From an uncultured Methanospirillum sp. (lineage in GTDB: Archaea > Halobacteriota > Methanomicrobia > Methanomicrobiales > Methanospirillaceae), in contig NZ_OY764544.1 in the NCBI RefSeq assembly GCF_963668475.1, positions 806,001 to 870,000 of the forward strand: DNA of 64,000 bases, written 5' to 3'. The notes under the pieces are model-generated. The model did not search any database. It had not been told where the DNA came from and worked only from the letters and a program-made list of their open reading frames with translations. This document shows positions 52,803-61,025 of this stretch, one piece after another (the stretch's first letter is position 1; every line of letters starts with the position of its first letter). The translations under genes were made by a program, and so were the position numbers.

Positions 52803-53195
52803 ATGAGTACTATTTCTGTGAATATGCTCCTGAATCTTCATTATATTTCTATCAACATGTATGGGGGAATTGATGGCATTCTTTATGAAGCCACATTGGA
52901 TTTCATAGTGGAGAAATGTAATCAAGGGAATGGACCTATCCAAATGTCAGCCATATTACTTTATGACATTTCAACGATGCATCCCTTTGAAGATGGAAAC
53001 AAAAGAACTGCAGTATATGCTGCAACTATGGTTCTTGAACAGTATGGGTTCAGCCTTACTGCTGATGAAGACGAAGTTATTCGCATGGGACTTGCCCTTG
53101 CACGGTATGAAATGTCTTTAGAAGAGACAATACTCTGGATACAACAGAATAGCAGGTCTACTGACCCAGAACCTCAAGCGCCCGATTATACTTGA
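52803..53195 (+). CDS. doc: Doc/Fic-like protein (death-on-curing toxin type)
   Basis: The 130-residue protein carries the Fic core HPFEDGNKRTAVYAA and the Doc-like N-terminus LLNLHYISINMYGGIDGILY. Doc toxins phosphorylate, and Fic proteins AMP-ylate, target proteins. The conserved H, F, G, N, K and R are all present, so activity is plausible. No Phd-type antitoxin gene is seen immediately upstream. A 47-residue minus-strand frame overlaps its 3' end. A GTG at 52791 is an alternative start. AT-rich surroundings and the isolated position suggest acquisition. Confidence 0.8.
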   Translation: MSTISVNMLLNLHYISINMYGGIDGILYEATLDFIVEKCNQGNGPIQMSAILLYDISTMHPFEDGNKRTAVYAATMVLEQYGFSLTADEDEVIRMGLALARYEMSLEETILWIQQNSRSTDPEPQAPDYT

Positions 53196-53301
53196 TCGTT
53201 GTTTTTCTAACGATCTCTTTTTGATCCTCAGTAAGCGTCGTTTCCTTAAGAATTGACTCTAATTTACCAAGATCAGGGGGACTCCCAACACAGATCTGCA
53301 T
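53158..53301 (-). CDS. Possible 47-residue protein convergent with doc
   Basis: A short frame from ATG 53301 encodes a charged, helix-prone peptide (GKLESILKETTLTEDQKEIV, RKTTIKYNRALEVLGQ) and overlaps the 3' end of doc by 38 bases on the opposite strand. An ATTATATTATG box lies right at the start, so a leaderless transcript is possible. It could be an antitoxin-like partner or a fragment of one. No family recognised. Confidence 0.35.
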   Translation of the reverse strand: MQICVGSPPDLGKLESILKETTLTEDQKEIVRKTTIKYNRALEVLGQ

Positions 53302-53365
53302 AATATAATTGTTCTTTAGCTGCAAAGCATAATTAGATTATCTATCACCCAACAGAATATTTCCG

Positions 53366-53401
53366 AGGTTGTCCGGTTACATGATTCAAACAGGACAACC
53401 T
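53366..53401. terminator. Long inverted repeat between doc region and ACR3 remnant
   Basis: Perfect 9-base arms AGGTTGTCC and GGACAACCT enclose 18 bases and are followed by TTGTCTTT. It could terminate a plus-strand transcript coming from doc, or be a recombination scar. Confidence 0.4.
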
Positions 53402-53565
53402 TGTCTTTGAAAAATGGATCCAATACAGCGACCACATGCCTGTGTACACTGATATAAATGTATCAAACCTCTCTTCTGATCCCTAAAAATATACTGAGGA
53501 ACAAACAATATCTTTATCCTGTCAATGCATCACTTCAATAAATACTTAGATACAAATACAATAAC

Positions 53566-54648
53566 TTATCTGGTAAAGACAGGACATCAGTAAAACGACT
53601 TTCATTCCTTGACTCATACCTCACGCTCTGGATTTTTTCTGCCATGATCCTTGGAATCGCTATCGGGTATCTCGCCCCATCAGCCCCTGCATTTATCACC
53701 GGTTTTTCGATAGGAACAACCTCCATTCCGATAGCAATCGGTCTGATACTCATGATGTATCCTCCTCTTGCAAAGGTCAGATACGAAGAACTCCATCTGG
53801 TATTCAAAGACAGAAAAGTCCTTGGACTCTCGCTTGTTCAGAACTGGATCATCGGCCCGATTCTGATGTTTCTTCTGGCAATTCTTTTCCTCCGTGATCA
53901 ACCCCTCCTTATGTACGGTCTCATCCTCGTCGGGATAGTCCGGTGCATCGCGATGGTTATTGTATGGAATGACCTTGCCGGAGGAGACAGCGAGTATTGT
54001 GCTGCAATCGTCGGGCTGAACTCAGTCTTTCAGGTTCTCTTCTTCTCTCTCTATGCCTGGATATTTGTCACCGTGCTTCCCCAGATACTAGGGATTGGGG
54101 GGACGGCGGTAACCATCACCATGGTTGAGATCGCTGTCAGTGTCTTTATCTATCTTGGAATACCGTTCCTTGCAGGTCTCTTGAGCAGGATCATTCTCAT
54201 CAGGATAATGGGGAAGATCTGGTTTGAGACGGTGTATATTCCAAGGATATCTCCAATAACCCTTTTGGGGCTGCTCTTTACGATAATTGTGATGTTCTCA
54301 TTGAAAGGTGAGTAGATCATCCAAGTACCATTTGATGTGATCAGGGTAGCCATCCCTCTGACCTGCTACTTCCTGATCATGTTCATGGCTACATTCTGGA
54401 TGAGTTGGAAGATCGGAATAGATTACCAGAAATCCGCAACCCTCTCATTTATGGCAGCATCAAATAACTTCGAACTTGCTATCGCAGTAGCAATAGCAGT
54501 CTTTGGTATCGCATCACCGGTGGCATTTGCAACAGTCATCGGACCGCTTGTTGATGTGCCGGTTTTAATCAGCCTGGTGAATGTCGCATTATGGCTGAAG
54601 AAAAAGTGTTATAGTCAGAACGAGATGAGAGATTTATTTTTCTCCTGA
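53566..54648 (+). pseudogene. arsB: ACR3-type arsenite permease, no start codon and internal amber stop
   Basis: One frame spells a whole ACR3 arsenite efflux protein: [88 protein letters not shown] (with the essential Cys) and [19 protein letters not shown]. Two defects are visible. No ATG, GTG or TTG exists in frame before the first helix (the codon where one is expected, near 53566, is TTA). A TAG at 54313-54315 interrupts [14 protein letters not shown], where relatives usually have Tyr. After the stop the same frame continues to the normal C-terminus. Starting at ATG 53644 would remove the N-terminus. It is probably inactive, though the rest is undecayed. Confidence 0.82.
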
Positions 54649-55131
54649 AGGCTGCTCCTTTCGGATATATTCATCCACAACTTTTTCCGCAACCAGCTTT
54701 GCATACTCATCAAATGTTTCAGTAGAGACCTCATCGATCCCGAACGGCAGACATTCATCATAGAGGGAATCGGCAAGGACAACCTCCGGATTCAGATCAG
54801 GAAGCACTCCCTGCATCATCCGTGAGGCGCAGGAGACAAAACATCCTTCAATCGCAATACTCCTTTCAGACCGGCGTACAAGATTTCTCTGACCGGTATT
54901 CTTTGTAAATGCACCACCCAGACATATCCGTACCGTCTCATCTTTCGCCAGGTGATGAGCAATCAGATTTGCAGCCCGGCGGGAGACCTCTCCCCTGGCA
55001 CATGCACCCTCACAGGAGAGAATGGCAATCTTCGGGGGAGTTGTACTGTTCTTCTCCGAATACTCTTCACATAAGCCACATGCCCCTTCAATCTTGCGTA
55101 TCTGAACGGTCTCATACTCCATTGAATTCAC
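54634..55131 (-). CDS. DGC-domain putative zinc-binding protein
   Basis: The 165-residue protein matches the PF08859 DGC family: a Cys-containing start ([12 protein letters not shown]), [36 protein letters not shown] and [12 protein letters not shown]. Several conserved cysteines are likely metal ligands. The family often lies near arsR and arsenite-permease genes (family knowledge). Here it is convergent with the broken ACR3 gene and divergent from arsR. Precise function unknown. ATG at codon 4 is an alternative start. Confidence 0.8.
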   Translation of the reverse strand: MNSMEYETVQIRKIEGACGLCEEYSEKNSTTPPKIAILSCEGACARGEVSRRAANLIAHHLAKDETVRICLGGAFTKNTGQRNLVRRSERSIAIEGCFVSCASRMMQGVLPDLNPEVVLADSLYDECLPFGIDEVSTETFDEYAKLVAEKVVDEYIRKEQPSGEK

Positions 55132-55257
55132 CAGAATGATATCATCGACAGAGAAAGAAAAGGGAGGATCTGAAATTCAGGTTTTTATGAAATGAAAGAA
55201 TATGTTTACATATGCCATCGGGCACGAAGAATCAATTACAGGATGGCGATGTGATCC

Positions 55258-55635
55258 ATGGGTAGTACCCGATGCTGCCCGGCTGACTGTGCACTCAGGG
55301 AAGACTGGGAAGACGAGTTAAACCAGGTGAAGTCAGATTTAAACGGCGGATATGTCTCCCACCGGGAAGAGATGATAAAAGCAGTTAGTCATCCCCTGCG
55401 GCTTAAAATTCTCCTAATGCTAAAAACCCGCGATCAGTGTGTCTGTGAGTTTACCTGGATATTTGATGAGACACAGACCCAGATCTCTAACCATCTGAAG
55501 ATACTCAGAGACGCAGGGATTATCGAGACGTATTACCGGTCAAATCATAAGATCTACCGGATAAAAGAAGATGCTGATATCTCCCTCATAACCTGGATGC
55601 ATCAGCAGTGGAAGAAGAACTGCAGTAAACCATAA
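55258..55635 (+). CDS. arsR: ArsR-family metalloid-responsive repressor
   Basis: The 125-residue winged-helix protein has the ArsR core: ISHREEMIKAVSHPLRLKIL-like helix (HPLRLKILLML), the metal-binding box QCVCEF, and recognition helix QTQISNHLKILRDAGIIETY. Further cysteines lie at the N-terminus (CCPADC) and C-terminus. It should release DNA on binding As(III) or another thiophilic metal. It is divergent from the DGC gene. ArsR-like regulators are frequently found near hgcAB, whose cluster begins 2 kb downstream here, but direct control is not shown. Confidence 0.9.
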   Translation: MGSTRCCPADCALREDWEDELNQVKSDLNGGYVSHREEMIKAVSHPLRLKILLMLKTRDQCVCEFTWIFDETQTQISNHLKILRDAGIIETYYRSNHKIYRIKEDADISLITWMHQQWKKNCSKP

Positions 55636-55679
55636 AAAGTATTATGTCAGGAATCTGACACCATTAAATGTCCAAGCCA

Positions 55680-56108
55680 TTACGTATTGACGATCTGATA
55701 ATCCCATGATAATGACACGGCTTTTCCGACCATTAACGCTACCGGACAACTCATCGTTATCACATCGTGTATAGTTTCTGATACCATCCGATCGTCCAGA
55801 TCCCCTCTCAGAGTAAATGAAAGGTGAATACTCTCAAAAACCTGAGGCGGATCTTCTCGTTGTGTACCTCTGATATCAACAGAGACAGATTCACACATCT
55901 CCCCTTTCTTTGTAAGACCGAGTTTAATTTTAATAGATGTACATCCCCCCAGGGCACCGAGGAAATGTGCAAGTGGACTCGGATTATCCCCACTTCCTCC
56001 AAGAACGGGTGATGCTTCCACAAAAAAATCTTCTCCAGACACAGTAGTTGCTTTAAAACACAAAGTATCAACCTGCCTCATCTTGATCTGTACATTATTT
56101 TCACTCAT
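55680..56108 (-). CDS. OsmC-family protein
   Basis: The 142-residue protein has the OsmC/Ohr fold with both redox cysteines, in LGALGGCTSIKIKLGL and TMSCPVALMVGKAVSL. The family reduces organic peroxides or handles persulfides. It ends 45 bases from the convergent arsR gene. I prefer the ATG at 56108 (MSENNVQIKM) to 56120, because the former gives a typical N-terminus. Confidence 0.85.
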   Translation of the reverse strand: MSENNVQIKMRQVDTLCFKATTVSGEDFFVEASPVLGGSGDNPSPLAHFLGALGGCTSIKIKLGLTKKGEMCESVSVDIRGTQREDPPQVFESIHLSFTLRGDLDDRMVSETIHDVITMSCPVALMVGKAVSLSWDYQIVNT

Positions 56109-56210
56109 TATGTCATCCAAAACTTACATTCAGCGTTTTTCATTCATTACCCCATGCAACTACTCCAGATATGATCATCTTATGCTGAAAGTCAAAACAG
56201 GATATGAGGA

Positions 56211-56495
56211 GATTATTCTGAATTTTCTGAAAATTATAATATTCCACCATGCAGGGAATATCAGATCATATATGATCAAAGGGAAAGATGAGAAGACTCA
56301 ATCTGATGTGATCAAATGTAGATGCAGTCAGAAACAACATGTAGCGCTGTATCGGTCTGAAAAACCGATGAACGTGCACAGATGGCGATACTCAAAGATG
56401 TTCGTGATCGTGAAGACATAAAGTCGGGTGATAAACTTGCCCTGATCATCTGAGAAAAAACAGGAAGCATCTGCTGTTTTGCACTCATGAAACTG
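56211..56495 (+). pseudogene. Decayed duplicate of the hgcC-like gene with its promoter region
   Basis: This segment matches 57616-57905 closely: GATTATTCTGAATTTTCTGA upstream, AAAGATGAGAAGACTCAATC at the 5' coding end, then GATGTTCGTGATCGTG, GATAAACTTGCCCTGATCA and AGCATCTGCTGTTTTGCACT. Frameshifts, a lost start (TATATGATCAAAGGG) and a TGA right after CTGATCATC (56449-56451) break the frame. The TATA box (AATTATAATATTCC) is also altered. It was therefore a functional copy of the regulator-like gene, duplicated with its promoter and now dead. The secreted-protein gene 56671-57462 lies between the two copies. Confidence 0.82.
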
Positions 56496-56670
56496 AGAAA
56501 TAGAGTGTTAACAGGACAGGATGATTAGATTCCCGAACTCAACAAACAAATTACCAATTAGATCACCATAATTTCCTTTCATTCTGATAGGTATCCTCAT
56601 TTTTCCAATTGTTTGGACAGCATACTGCACTCGTGGAAAATTTTATGCTCTGACAGTGCTATGGAAGAGC

Positions 56671-57462
56671 ATGAGACTTTGTGTCATAGTAACAATTCTG
56701 GTGATATTGCAGGTATCAGGCGCTTACGGTCTTGCTGGTGAGAAAAATCAGGAGACCTACCTTGGAGGAAATACTACAGACATTAGTGCTGCTGCAAACG
56801 CAATCTCTGAATCACTAATCGATAAAGATTATCTGCAATACAGGGATAAAGTTGGTAAATTTTCCATTATCTACCCGAAAGGTGCAGTGGTAACTGTATC
56901 AGGCAATGAAAATGCAACTGAAACAGACTTTTCTACGTCAACGAATGTGACAATCCTGAAAGTAAGTACATCTCTGGAAGACAGGACATTAGATAAAATT
57001 ATGAGCCAGGTGGAGAGTAAAATATCCCACCTCCCAAATGTTACCGTCATTGATGCAACAAACTCCACGATTAATGCCAGCCAGGTCAGGCAGATCGAGT
57101 TTACCTGGACTGATAAAAACGGCTTATTATTCCGAACCAAACAACTATTTACCCACTATAATGATCGGTTATTGGTAATCACCGTTCAACTCCCTGATAA
57201 ATTGTTTGCCGAAAATTCTCATATAATGGATAAAATGCTACAATCATTCACCTTCATTCCAGTTTCAAATAAACCCCAGGGATGGTATTTGACTCAGTAC
57301 GGATGGATATGGTACCCGGATGCCGCTGATTTGGCCCGGTGGAACTGGGATCACTATTCAGGGAATAATTACTTCTCTTCAACTGATTACTGGGGGACCG
57401 GAATGGACTGGCTGGATGTCTCAAATGCCAGATGGGACTGGTATATGAATTCAGACGATTAA
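56671..57462 (+). CDS. Exported PsbP/DcrB-like protein with aromatic C-terminus
   Basis: The ~263-residue protein has a signal peptide (LCVIVTILVILQVSGAYGLA), then a PsbP/DcrB-like lipid- or stress-associated module (YRDKVGKFSIIYPKGAVVTV ... LLVITVQLPDKLFAENSHIM, DKMLQSF), and a Trp/Tyr-rich C-terminus (PQGWYLTQYGWIWYPDAADL, TGMDWLDVSNARWDWY). Several N-x-S/T sites suggest glycosylation outside the cell. Function unknown. Start ATG 56671 gives a compact signal peptide; GTG at 56656 is possible. It separates the dead and live hgcC-like copies. Confidence 0.75.
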   Translation: MRLCVIVTILVILQVSGAYGLAGEKNQETYLGGNTTDISAAANAISESLIDKDYLQYRDKVGKFSIIYPKGAVVTVSGNENATETDFSTSTNVTILKVSTSLEDRTLDKIMSQVESKISHLPNVTVIDATNSTINASQVRQIEFTWTDKNGLLFRTKQLFTHYNDRLLVITVQLPDKLFAENSHIMDKMLQSFTFIPVSNKPQGWYLTQYGWIWYPDAADLARWNWDHYSGNNYFSSTDYWGTGMDWLDVSNARWDWYMNSDD

Positions 57463-57638
57463 TTTCTTTTTTTCACATCCTCTGGTAGATGGGAATTAAT
57501 AATCATTACATTATTTCAGGCTGAGAAAATGATAATAATCTGACCTGGTACTATGCGCCAGAAAATTCAAGGAGTCTGATCATCACCTCCAATATCAGAA
57601 AATTTAATACAATATGATTATTCTGAATTTTCTGAAAA

Positions 57639-57650
57639 CTATAAATATTC
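57639..57650 (+). promoter_or_regulatory. TATA box of the hgcC-hgcA-hgcB cluster
   Basis: CTATAAATATTC lies 27-38 bases before the ATG at 57677, and no Shine-Dalgarno site precedes that ATG. This spacing predicts an almost leaderless mRNA. The same sequence, mutated, precedes the dead copy at 56211. Confidence 0.6.
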
Positions 57651-57676
57651 AGCATACCAAGTATATCTTATCTGAT

Positions 57677-57964
57677 ATGGCAAAAGGAAAAGATGAGAAG
57701 ACTCAATCTGATGTAATCCAATGCAGTTGTAGCCAGAAAGCAACATGCAGCGTTGAATCCATCCTGACAATCGATGAACGAGGACAGATGGTTCTTCCAA
57801 AAGATGTTCGTGATCGTGCAGACATCAAGCCCGGCGATAAACTTGCCCTGATCAGCTGGGAGAAGGAAGGAAGCATCTGCTGTTTTGCACTCATGAAAGT
57901 TGAGAACTTAAGCGGAATGGTTAGCGATATCCTCTCGCCGCTGATGAATAACCAGGGAGTATGA
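57677..57964 (+). CDS. hgcC: HgcAB-associated AbrB/SpoVT-like protein
   Basis: The 95-residue protein has a Cys-bearing N-terminus (QCSCSQKATCSVESIL) and a SpoVT/AbrB swapped-hairpin domain (DERGQMVLPKDVRDRADIKP, GDKLALISWEKEGSICCFAL). It matches the small AbrB-like protein known to be encoded next to hgcAB in many mercury-methylating microbes (HgcAB-associated protein, also called HgcC); the VCC/ICC cysteine pair is kept. It is probably a regulator or metal-sensing partner. It stops 6 bases before hgcA, in one operon. An in-frame ATG at 57614 precedes the TATA box and is rejected as start. Confidence 0.85.
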   Translation: MAKGKDEKTQSDVIQCSCSQKATCSVESILTIDERGQMVLPKDVRDRADIKPGDKLALISWEKEGSICCFALMKVENLSGMVSDILSPLMNNQGV

Positions 57965-57970
57965 GGAGAT

Positions 57971-59002
57971 ATGTCAGAACCATGTAGCTGCTGTTCATGT
58001 CAGGGAGCCGCCTCTGACGGTTCCTGTACAGTAAAAACTACAGACAGCACAATAACACTTGCAAACCGGATTGATCATATTCTTGCACGATGGGGATACA
58101 AGCGTTCAGACCACCGCGTCCAGCCCGGGCTCTTTATACTGGGAACTCCGAATGCAGATTCCCCGGTCTTTGCATCTGCAAATTATACATTAAGTTTTGA
58201 TATTCTCCGGTCATCTCTGAAAGGGCATGATGGATATATTCTCGTCCTCGACACCAAGGGAATCAACGTGTGGTGTGCAGCAGGAAAAGGAACATTCGGT
58301 ACCGATGAACTGGTTCGCAGGATCGAATCGACCGGGCTTTCAGAGATTGTATCACACCGGAAGATCATCGTTCCGCAGCTTGGTGCTCCTGGAGTTTCGG
58401 CTCCCGAGGTGCAGCGTCGTTCAGGGTTCAAAATAGTGTATGGACCAGTCCGAGCAGAAAATCTCCCTGAATTTCTCAAAACAGGAACAGCAACTCAGGA
58501 GATGAGGAGAGTTCAGTTCTCTGCATATGACCGTCTGGTTCTTACCCCTGTTGAACTGGTTCAGGCCATACTGCCAGGAATAATTACAACCGTTGTCCTC
58601 TGGTTCCTGGCCGGACCTGTTGCATCGCTGTCAGTAGTTGCTGCGATCATGACAGGTACAATACTCTTTCCGGTCCTCCTGCCATTCATTCCAACGAAGG
58701 ATTTCTCTACAAAAGGCCTGATCCTCGGGGTAGTAGTTGCGATTCCGTTTGCGCTGGCATATGTGTCAGTTCCAACACTCCCGGGCTGGGCTCAGGTTGC
58801 AGGAGCAGTTGTTCCACTTTTAGTAATCCCGCCGGTAGTTGCTTACCTGGCACTGAACTTCACCGGTTCAACGACATTTACGTCACGGACCGGGGTAAAG
58901 AAAGAGATATTCAGATACATTCCGGTGATGGCTGCATTATCCGGAGTAGGAGTTGTAATCGGAATAGCACTTGGAGTGCTTCGTGTAATGGGGATGATAT
59001 AA
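57971..59002 (+). CDS. hgcA: HgcA, corrinoid protein for mercury methylation
   Basis: The 343-residue protein has a globular corrinoid-binding domain and five C-terminal membrane helices (about residues 200-340). The diagnostic cap-helix motif GINVWCAAGKGTFG is present, with Cys102 as the predicted lower ligand of the cobalt in the corrinoid, followed by IIVPQLGAPGVSA. This motif is specific to HgcA. The protein passes a methyl group to Hg(II), giving methylmercury, together with HgcB. Unusual here is a Cys-rich N-terminus (EPCSCCSCQG). ATG follows AGGAG by 2 bases. Its stop overlaps the hgcB start (TAATG). A cobalt/nickel uptake operon lies 5 kb upstream. Confidence 0.96.
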   Translation: MSEPCSCCSCQGAASDGSCTVKTTDSTITLANRIDHILARWGYKRSDHRVQPGLFILGTPNADSPVFASANYTLSFDILRSSLKGHDGYILVLDTKGINVWCAAGKGTFGTDELVRRIESTGLSEIVSHRKIIVPQLGAPGVSAPEVQRRSGFKIVYGPVRAENLPEFLKTGTATQEMRRVQFSAYDRLVLTPVELVQAILPGIITTVVLWFLAGPVASLSVVAAIMTGTILFPVLLPFIPTKDFSTKGLILGVVVAIPFALAYVSVPTLPGWAQVAGAVVPLLVIPPVVAYLALNFTGSTTFTSRTGVKKEIFRYIPVMAALSGVGVVIGIALGVLRVMGMI

Positions 59003-59307
59003 TGTTTAACTCGTATACAGAGAACACCCTGCAGTATCATCAGGATAGATGTATTAACTGTAAACGATGCACTGAAGTCTGTCCGCACGGTGTATTTGAA
59101 GAGGGTGAGAAGGCAGCAATCCTGAAAAACCAGACCCGGTGCATGGAATGTGGAGCATGTGCCCTGAACTGTCCGGTGCAGGCCATCGAGGTTCAGAGCG
59201 GAGTTGGATGTGCCTGGGCGATGATCGGTGCTGCGATCAGAGGAAAGGATATGGATAGCGGAGTGTGCAGCTGTGGCGGGGATTCTGGCTCCTGCTGCGG
59301 TGAATAA
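59002..59307 (+). CDS. hgcB: HgcB, ferredoxin partner of HgcA
   Basis: The 101-residue protein has two [4Fe-4S] motifs, CINCKRCTEVCP and CMECGACALNCP. Next comes the HgcB-specific single Cys in SGVGCAWAMIGAAIRG and a C-terminal Cys group with a vicinal pair (CSCGGDSGSCCGE). These extra cysteines are thought to bind Hg(II) and pass it to HgcA, while the clusters reduce the corrinoid. The start overlaps the hgcA stop by one base, so translation is coupled. Confidence 0.96.
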   Translation: MFNSYTENTLQYHQDRCINCKRCTEVCPHGVFEEGEKAAILKNQTRCMECGACALNCPVQAIEVQSGVGCAWAMIGAAIRGKDMDSGVCSCGGDSGSCCGE

Positions 59308-59368
59308 AACATCCCCGCACTCACCCGGTTCAGGATTACTGCATCTTATCCTGGATATCAGTCCTTTT

Positions 59369-60097
59369 TTACTCCAAAAACAGCCTGACAGTAAAAGACA
59401 GACCGACTAGGATAAATATGACGGAAACAATCCGTCTGACCCATATCTCTGCTGCCTGAACCTTGCCGAGATATGTACCACACCGGTTTACTCCGGTCGC
59501 AAGCAGAATAGAGAAGAGGATCACGGGAAGACTGGTTGCAAGCCCGAATGAGAGAGGCACTCCAATCGGATCGCGGGTACTGAGCGCAAGCGGGACCAGC
59601 ATACCAAAGAACAGGACGGCACTAAACGGACAGAAACTGATCGCAAACAAAATCCCGAGAAAGAAACTACCGATAAGACCCTGATGTGATAACTTCTCAT
59701 ATATCTCTTCTTTGAGGGTTTGTAGTCCGGCATGCTCAAGGGCAAATGAGAAGGGGATGAGCTCAGACATCAAAATACCACAGATCAGAAGCACCGGCCC
59801 GAGGAGAAGATCACCATACTCCTGCAGGAACAGGGCTATTGATTGTACATTTAATCCACAGAGTACGATGAGTGCTGCGATTGCAACATATACTGCCATT
59901 CTGCCAAAGCTGTACAACAGGCCCACAAGAATGGTGTACCTGCTGTTTCCGATGTTCCGGGAGACGTACGCTATCGCTGTGATATTTGTCGCCAGGGGGC
60001 AGGGACTTATCACCATCATCAGACCGATGAAGAACGCAGCAACGAGCGAAATATCACTCGTTCCCATCGTCTCCATGAAACTCATCAGGTCAGTCAC
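59369..60097 (-). CDS. CcdA/DsbD-like membrane protein, ArsG-type permease
   Basis: The 242-residue protein has six helices of the CcdA/DsbD-transmembrane family with the paired cysteine motifs MVISPCPLATNITAIAYVSR and ISFCPFSAVLFFGMLVPLAL. SPCPLATN is the form seen in ArsG-type permeases that export aromatic arsenicals with ArsE/ArsF. Immediately upstream on the same strand is an ArsF-like thioredoxin-fold protein, so the pair is probably functional together, either in organoarsenical or thiol-redox export (inference). GTG start at 60097; ATG 60085 is possible. Convergent with hgcB. Confidence 0.75.
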   Translation of the reverse strand: MTDLMSFMETMGTSDISLVAAFFIGLMMVISPCPLATNITAIAYVSRNIGNSRYTILVGLLYSFGRMAVYVAIAALIVLCGLNVQSIALFLQEYGDLLLGPVLLICGILMSELIPFSFALEHAGLQTLKEEIYEKLSHQGLIGSFFLGILFAISFCPFSAVLFFGMLVPLALSTRDPIGVPLSFGLATSLPVILFSILLATGVNRCGTYLGKVQAAEIWVRRIVSVIFILVGLSFTVRLFLE

Positions 60098-60114
60098 GAA
60101 CTCACCGGTTCAAG

Positions 60115-60582
60115 TTATTCCAGAGACCCGGAAAGCCTTCTGTCAAGGAGATTCTTAAGATAGGTCATGAAATCATCTTTGTTTCCGGTTTTATACCAGA
60201 CTTTCACATCTTCTTCCTTGTGAAATTTTGTACCATTTGTGACTCCTATCATCAGGGATGAACCAGTCACTTCAAACTTTTTTACAAGGTCAGCATTTTT
60301 AGGGTCCTGAAAGTTGATGTGATCAAAGACGAGTTTCTTATTTTCAAGTTCATTAGGGTAATATTTCTTCACAGTCTCTTCTGCATAATCACCAATAGCA
60401 GTGCAGGTCCTGCACCCATTTGTCGGGTGAAAATGGTATACCTCAACCTGGTTGACACCAGATGGGGTTTCATTTGTGTCAGCGGCGGCCGATACACTCC
60501 AGATGCAGAGACCTGCACACATGAGGATGAACGTGATGACTGCAATTCTGTGGAATAAGTTACGTAATGACGATTGCTTCAT
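60115..60582 (-). CDS. Exported thioredoxin-like protein, ArsF type
   Basis: The 155-residue protein has a signal peptide or anchor (RIAVITFILMCAGLCIWSVS), then a thioredoxin-like fold with VEVYHFHPTNGCRTCTAIGD (CxxC redox pair) and DHINFQDPKNADLVKKFEVT followed by GSSLMIGV. The text resembles the nitroreductase-type subunit ArsF and related small thioredoxins found with CcdA-like permeases. It lies 17 bases upstream of the ArsG-like gene. The outward-facing CxxC would receive electrons through the permease. Confidence 0.75.
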   Translation of the reverse strand: MKQSSLRNLFHRIAVITFILMCAGLCIWSVSAAADTNETPSGVNQVEVYHFHPTNGCRTCTAIGDYAEETVKKYYPNELENKKLVFDHINFQDPKNADLVKKFEVTGSSLMIGVTNGTKFHKEEDVKVWYKTGNKDDFMTYLKNLLDRRLSGSLE

Positions 60583-61025
60583 AATATAACCTTATAGAAG
60601 ATGAGACAGGACTCAGGAACAGGTTGTGTGAAAAGTACTCCGGAAAGGAGTATCATCACATACTCATTAATTTCAATTTAATTTGAATCGTTAAAAAGGC
60701 ACCGAAGATTAAAATTTATTCATGATGAAGATCAGGTTCGTTTGACGAAAACGGTTACGCAAGTCAAATTAACAAGGGATATGACGAATGGAAAGTCCCT
60801 TTTGGTATTCAACGCCAGATAAAGACAATATACACTCGCAGGCTATAAGGATAGCATCCATCATGGATGCTTATTGAGGTACGAAAAACCTTTGCCACCA
60901 ATCGAAGACGAATATCAGAGCAATATCAAGAAAATGATTAGAGAGTGGGTATTCTCTGTGGAATCCCACCGGAGAGAACCAGATTGTGATCAAAATTTTT
61001 CAAGACAATCAATCATGTACAGCGT
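60583..61025 (+). other. Intergenic region before the subtilisin-Kelch gene
   Basis: No supportable gene. AT-rich sequence near 60650-60720 probably holds the promoter of the ArsF-like gene. A weak 61-codon frame (60874-61059) overlaps the protease 3' end and has no recognisable features. Imperfect short repeats (ATCCATCATGGAT at 60856) were noted but not interpreted. Confidence 0.4.

Noticed and set aside
54313..54315. Pyrrolysine at the in-frame TAG of ACR3
   Set aside because: Pyrrolysine is known mainly from methylamine methyltransferases in Methanosarcina-like and a few other lineages. No pyl genes are in view, and the same gene also lacks a start codon, so simple decay is more likely.
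57614..57676. Earlier ATG for hgcC
   Set aside because: It lies upstream of the TATA box, so the predicted transcript would not contain it.
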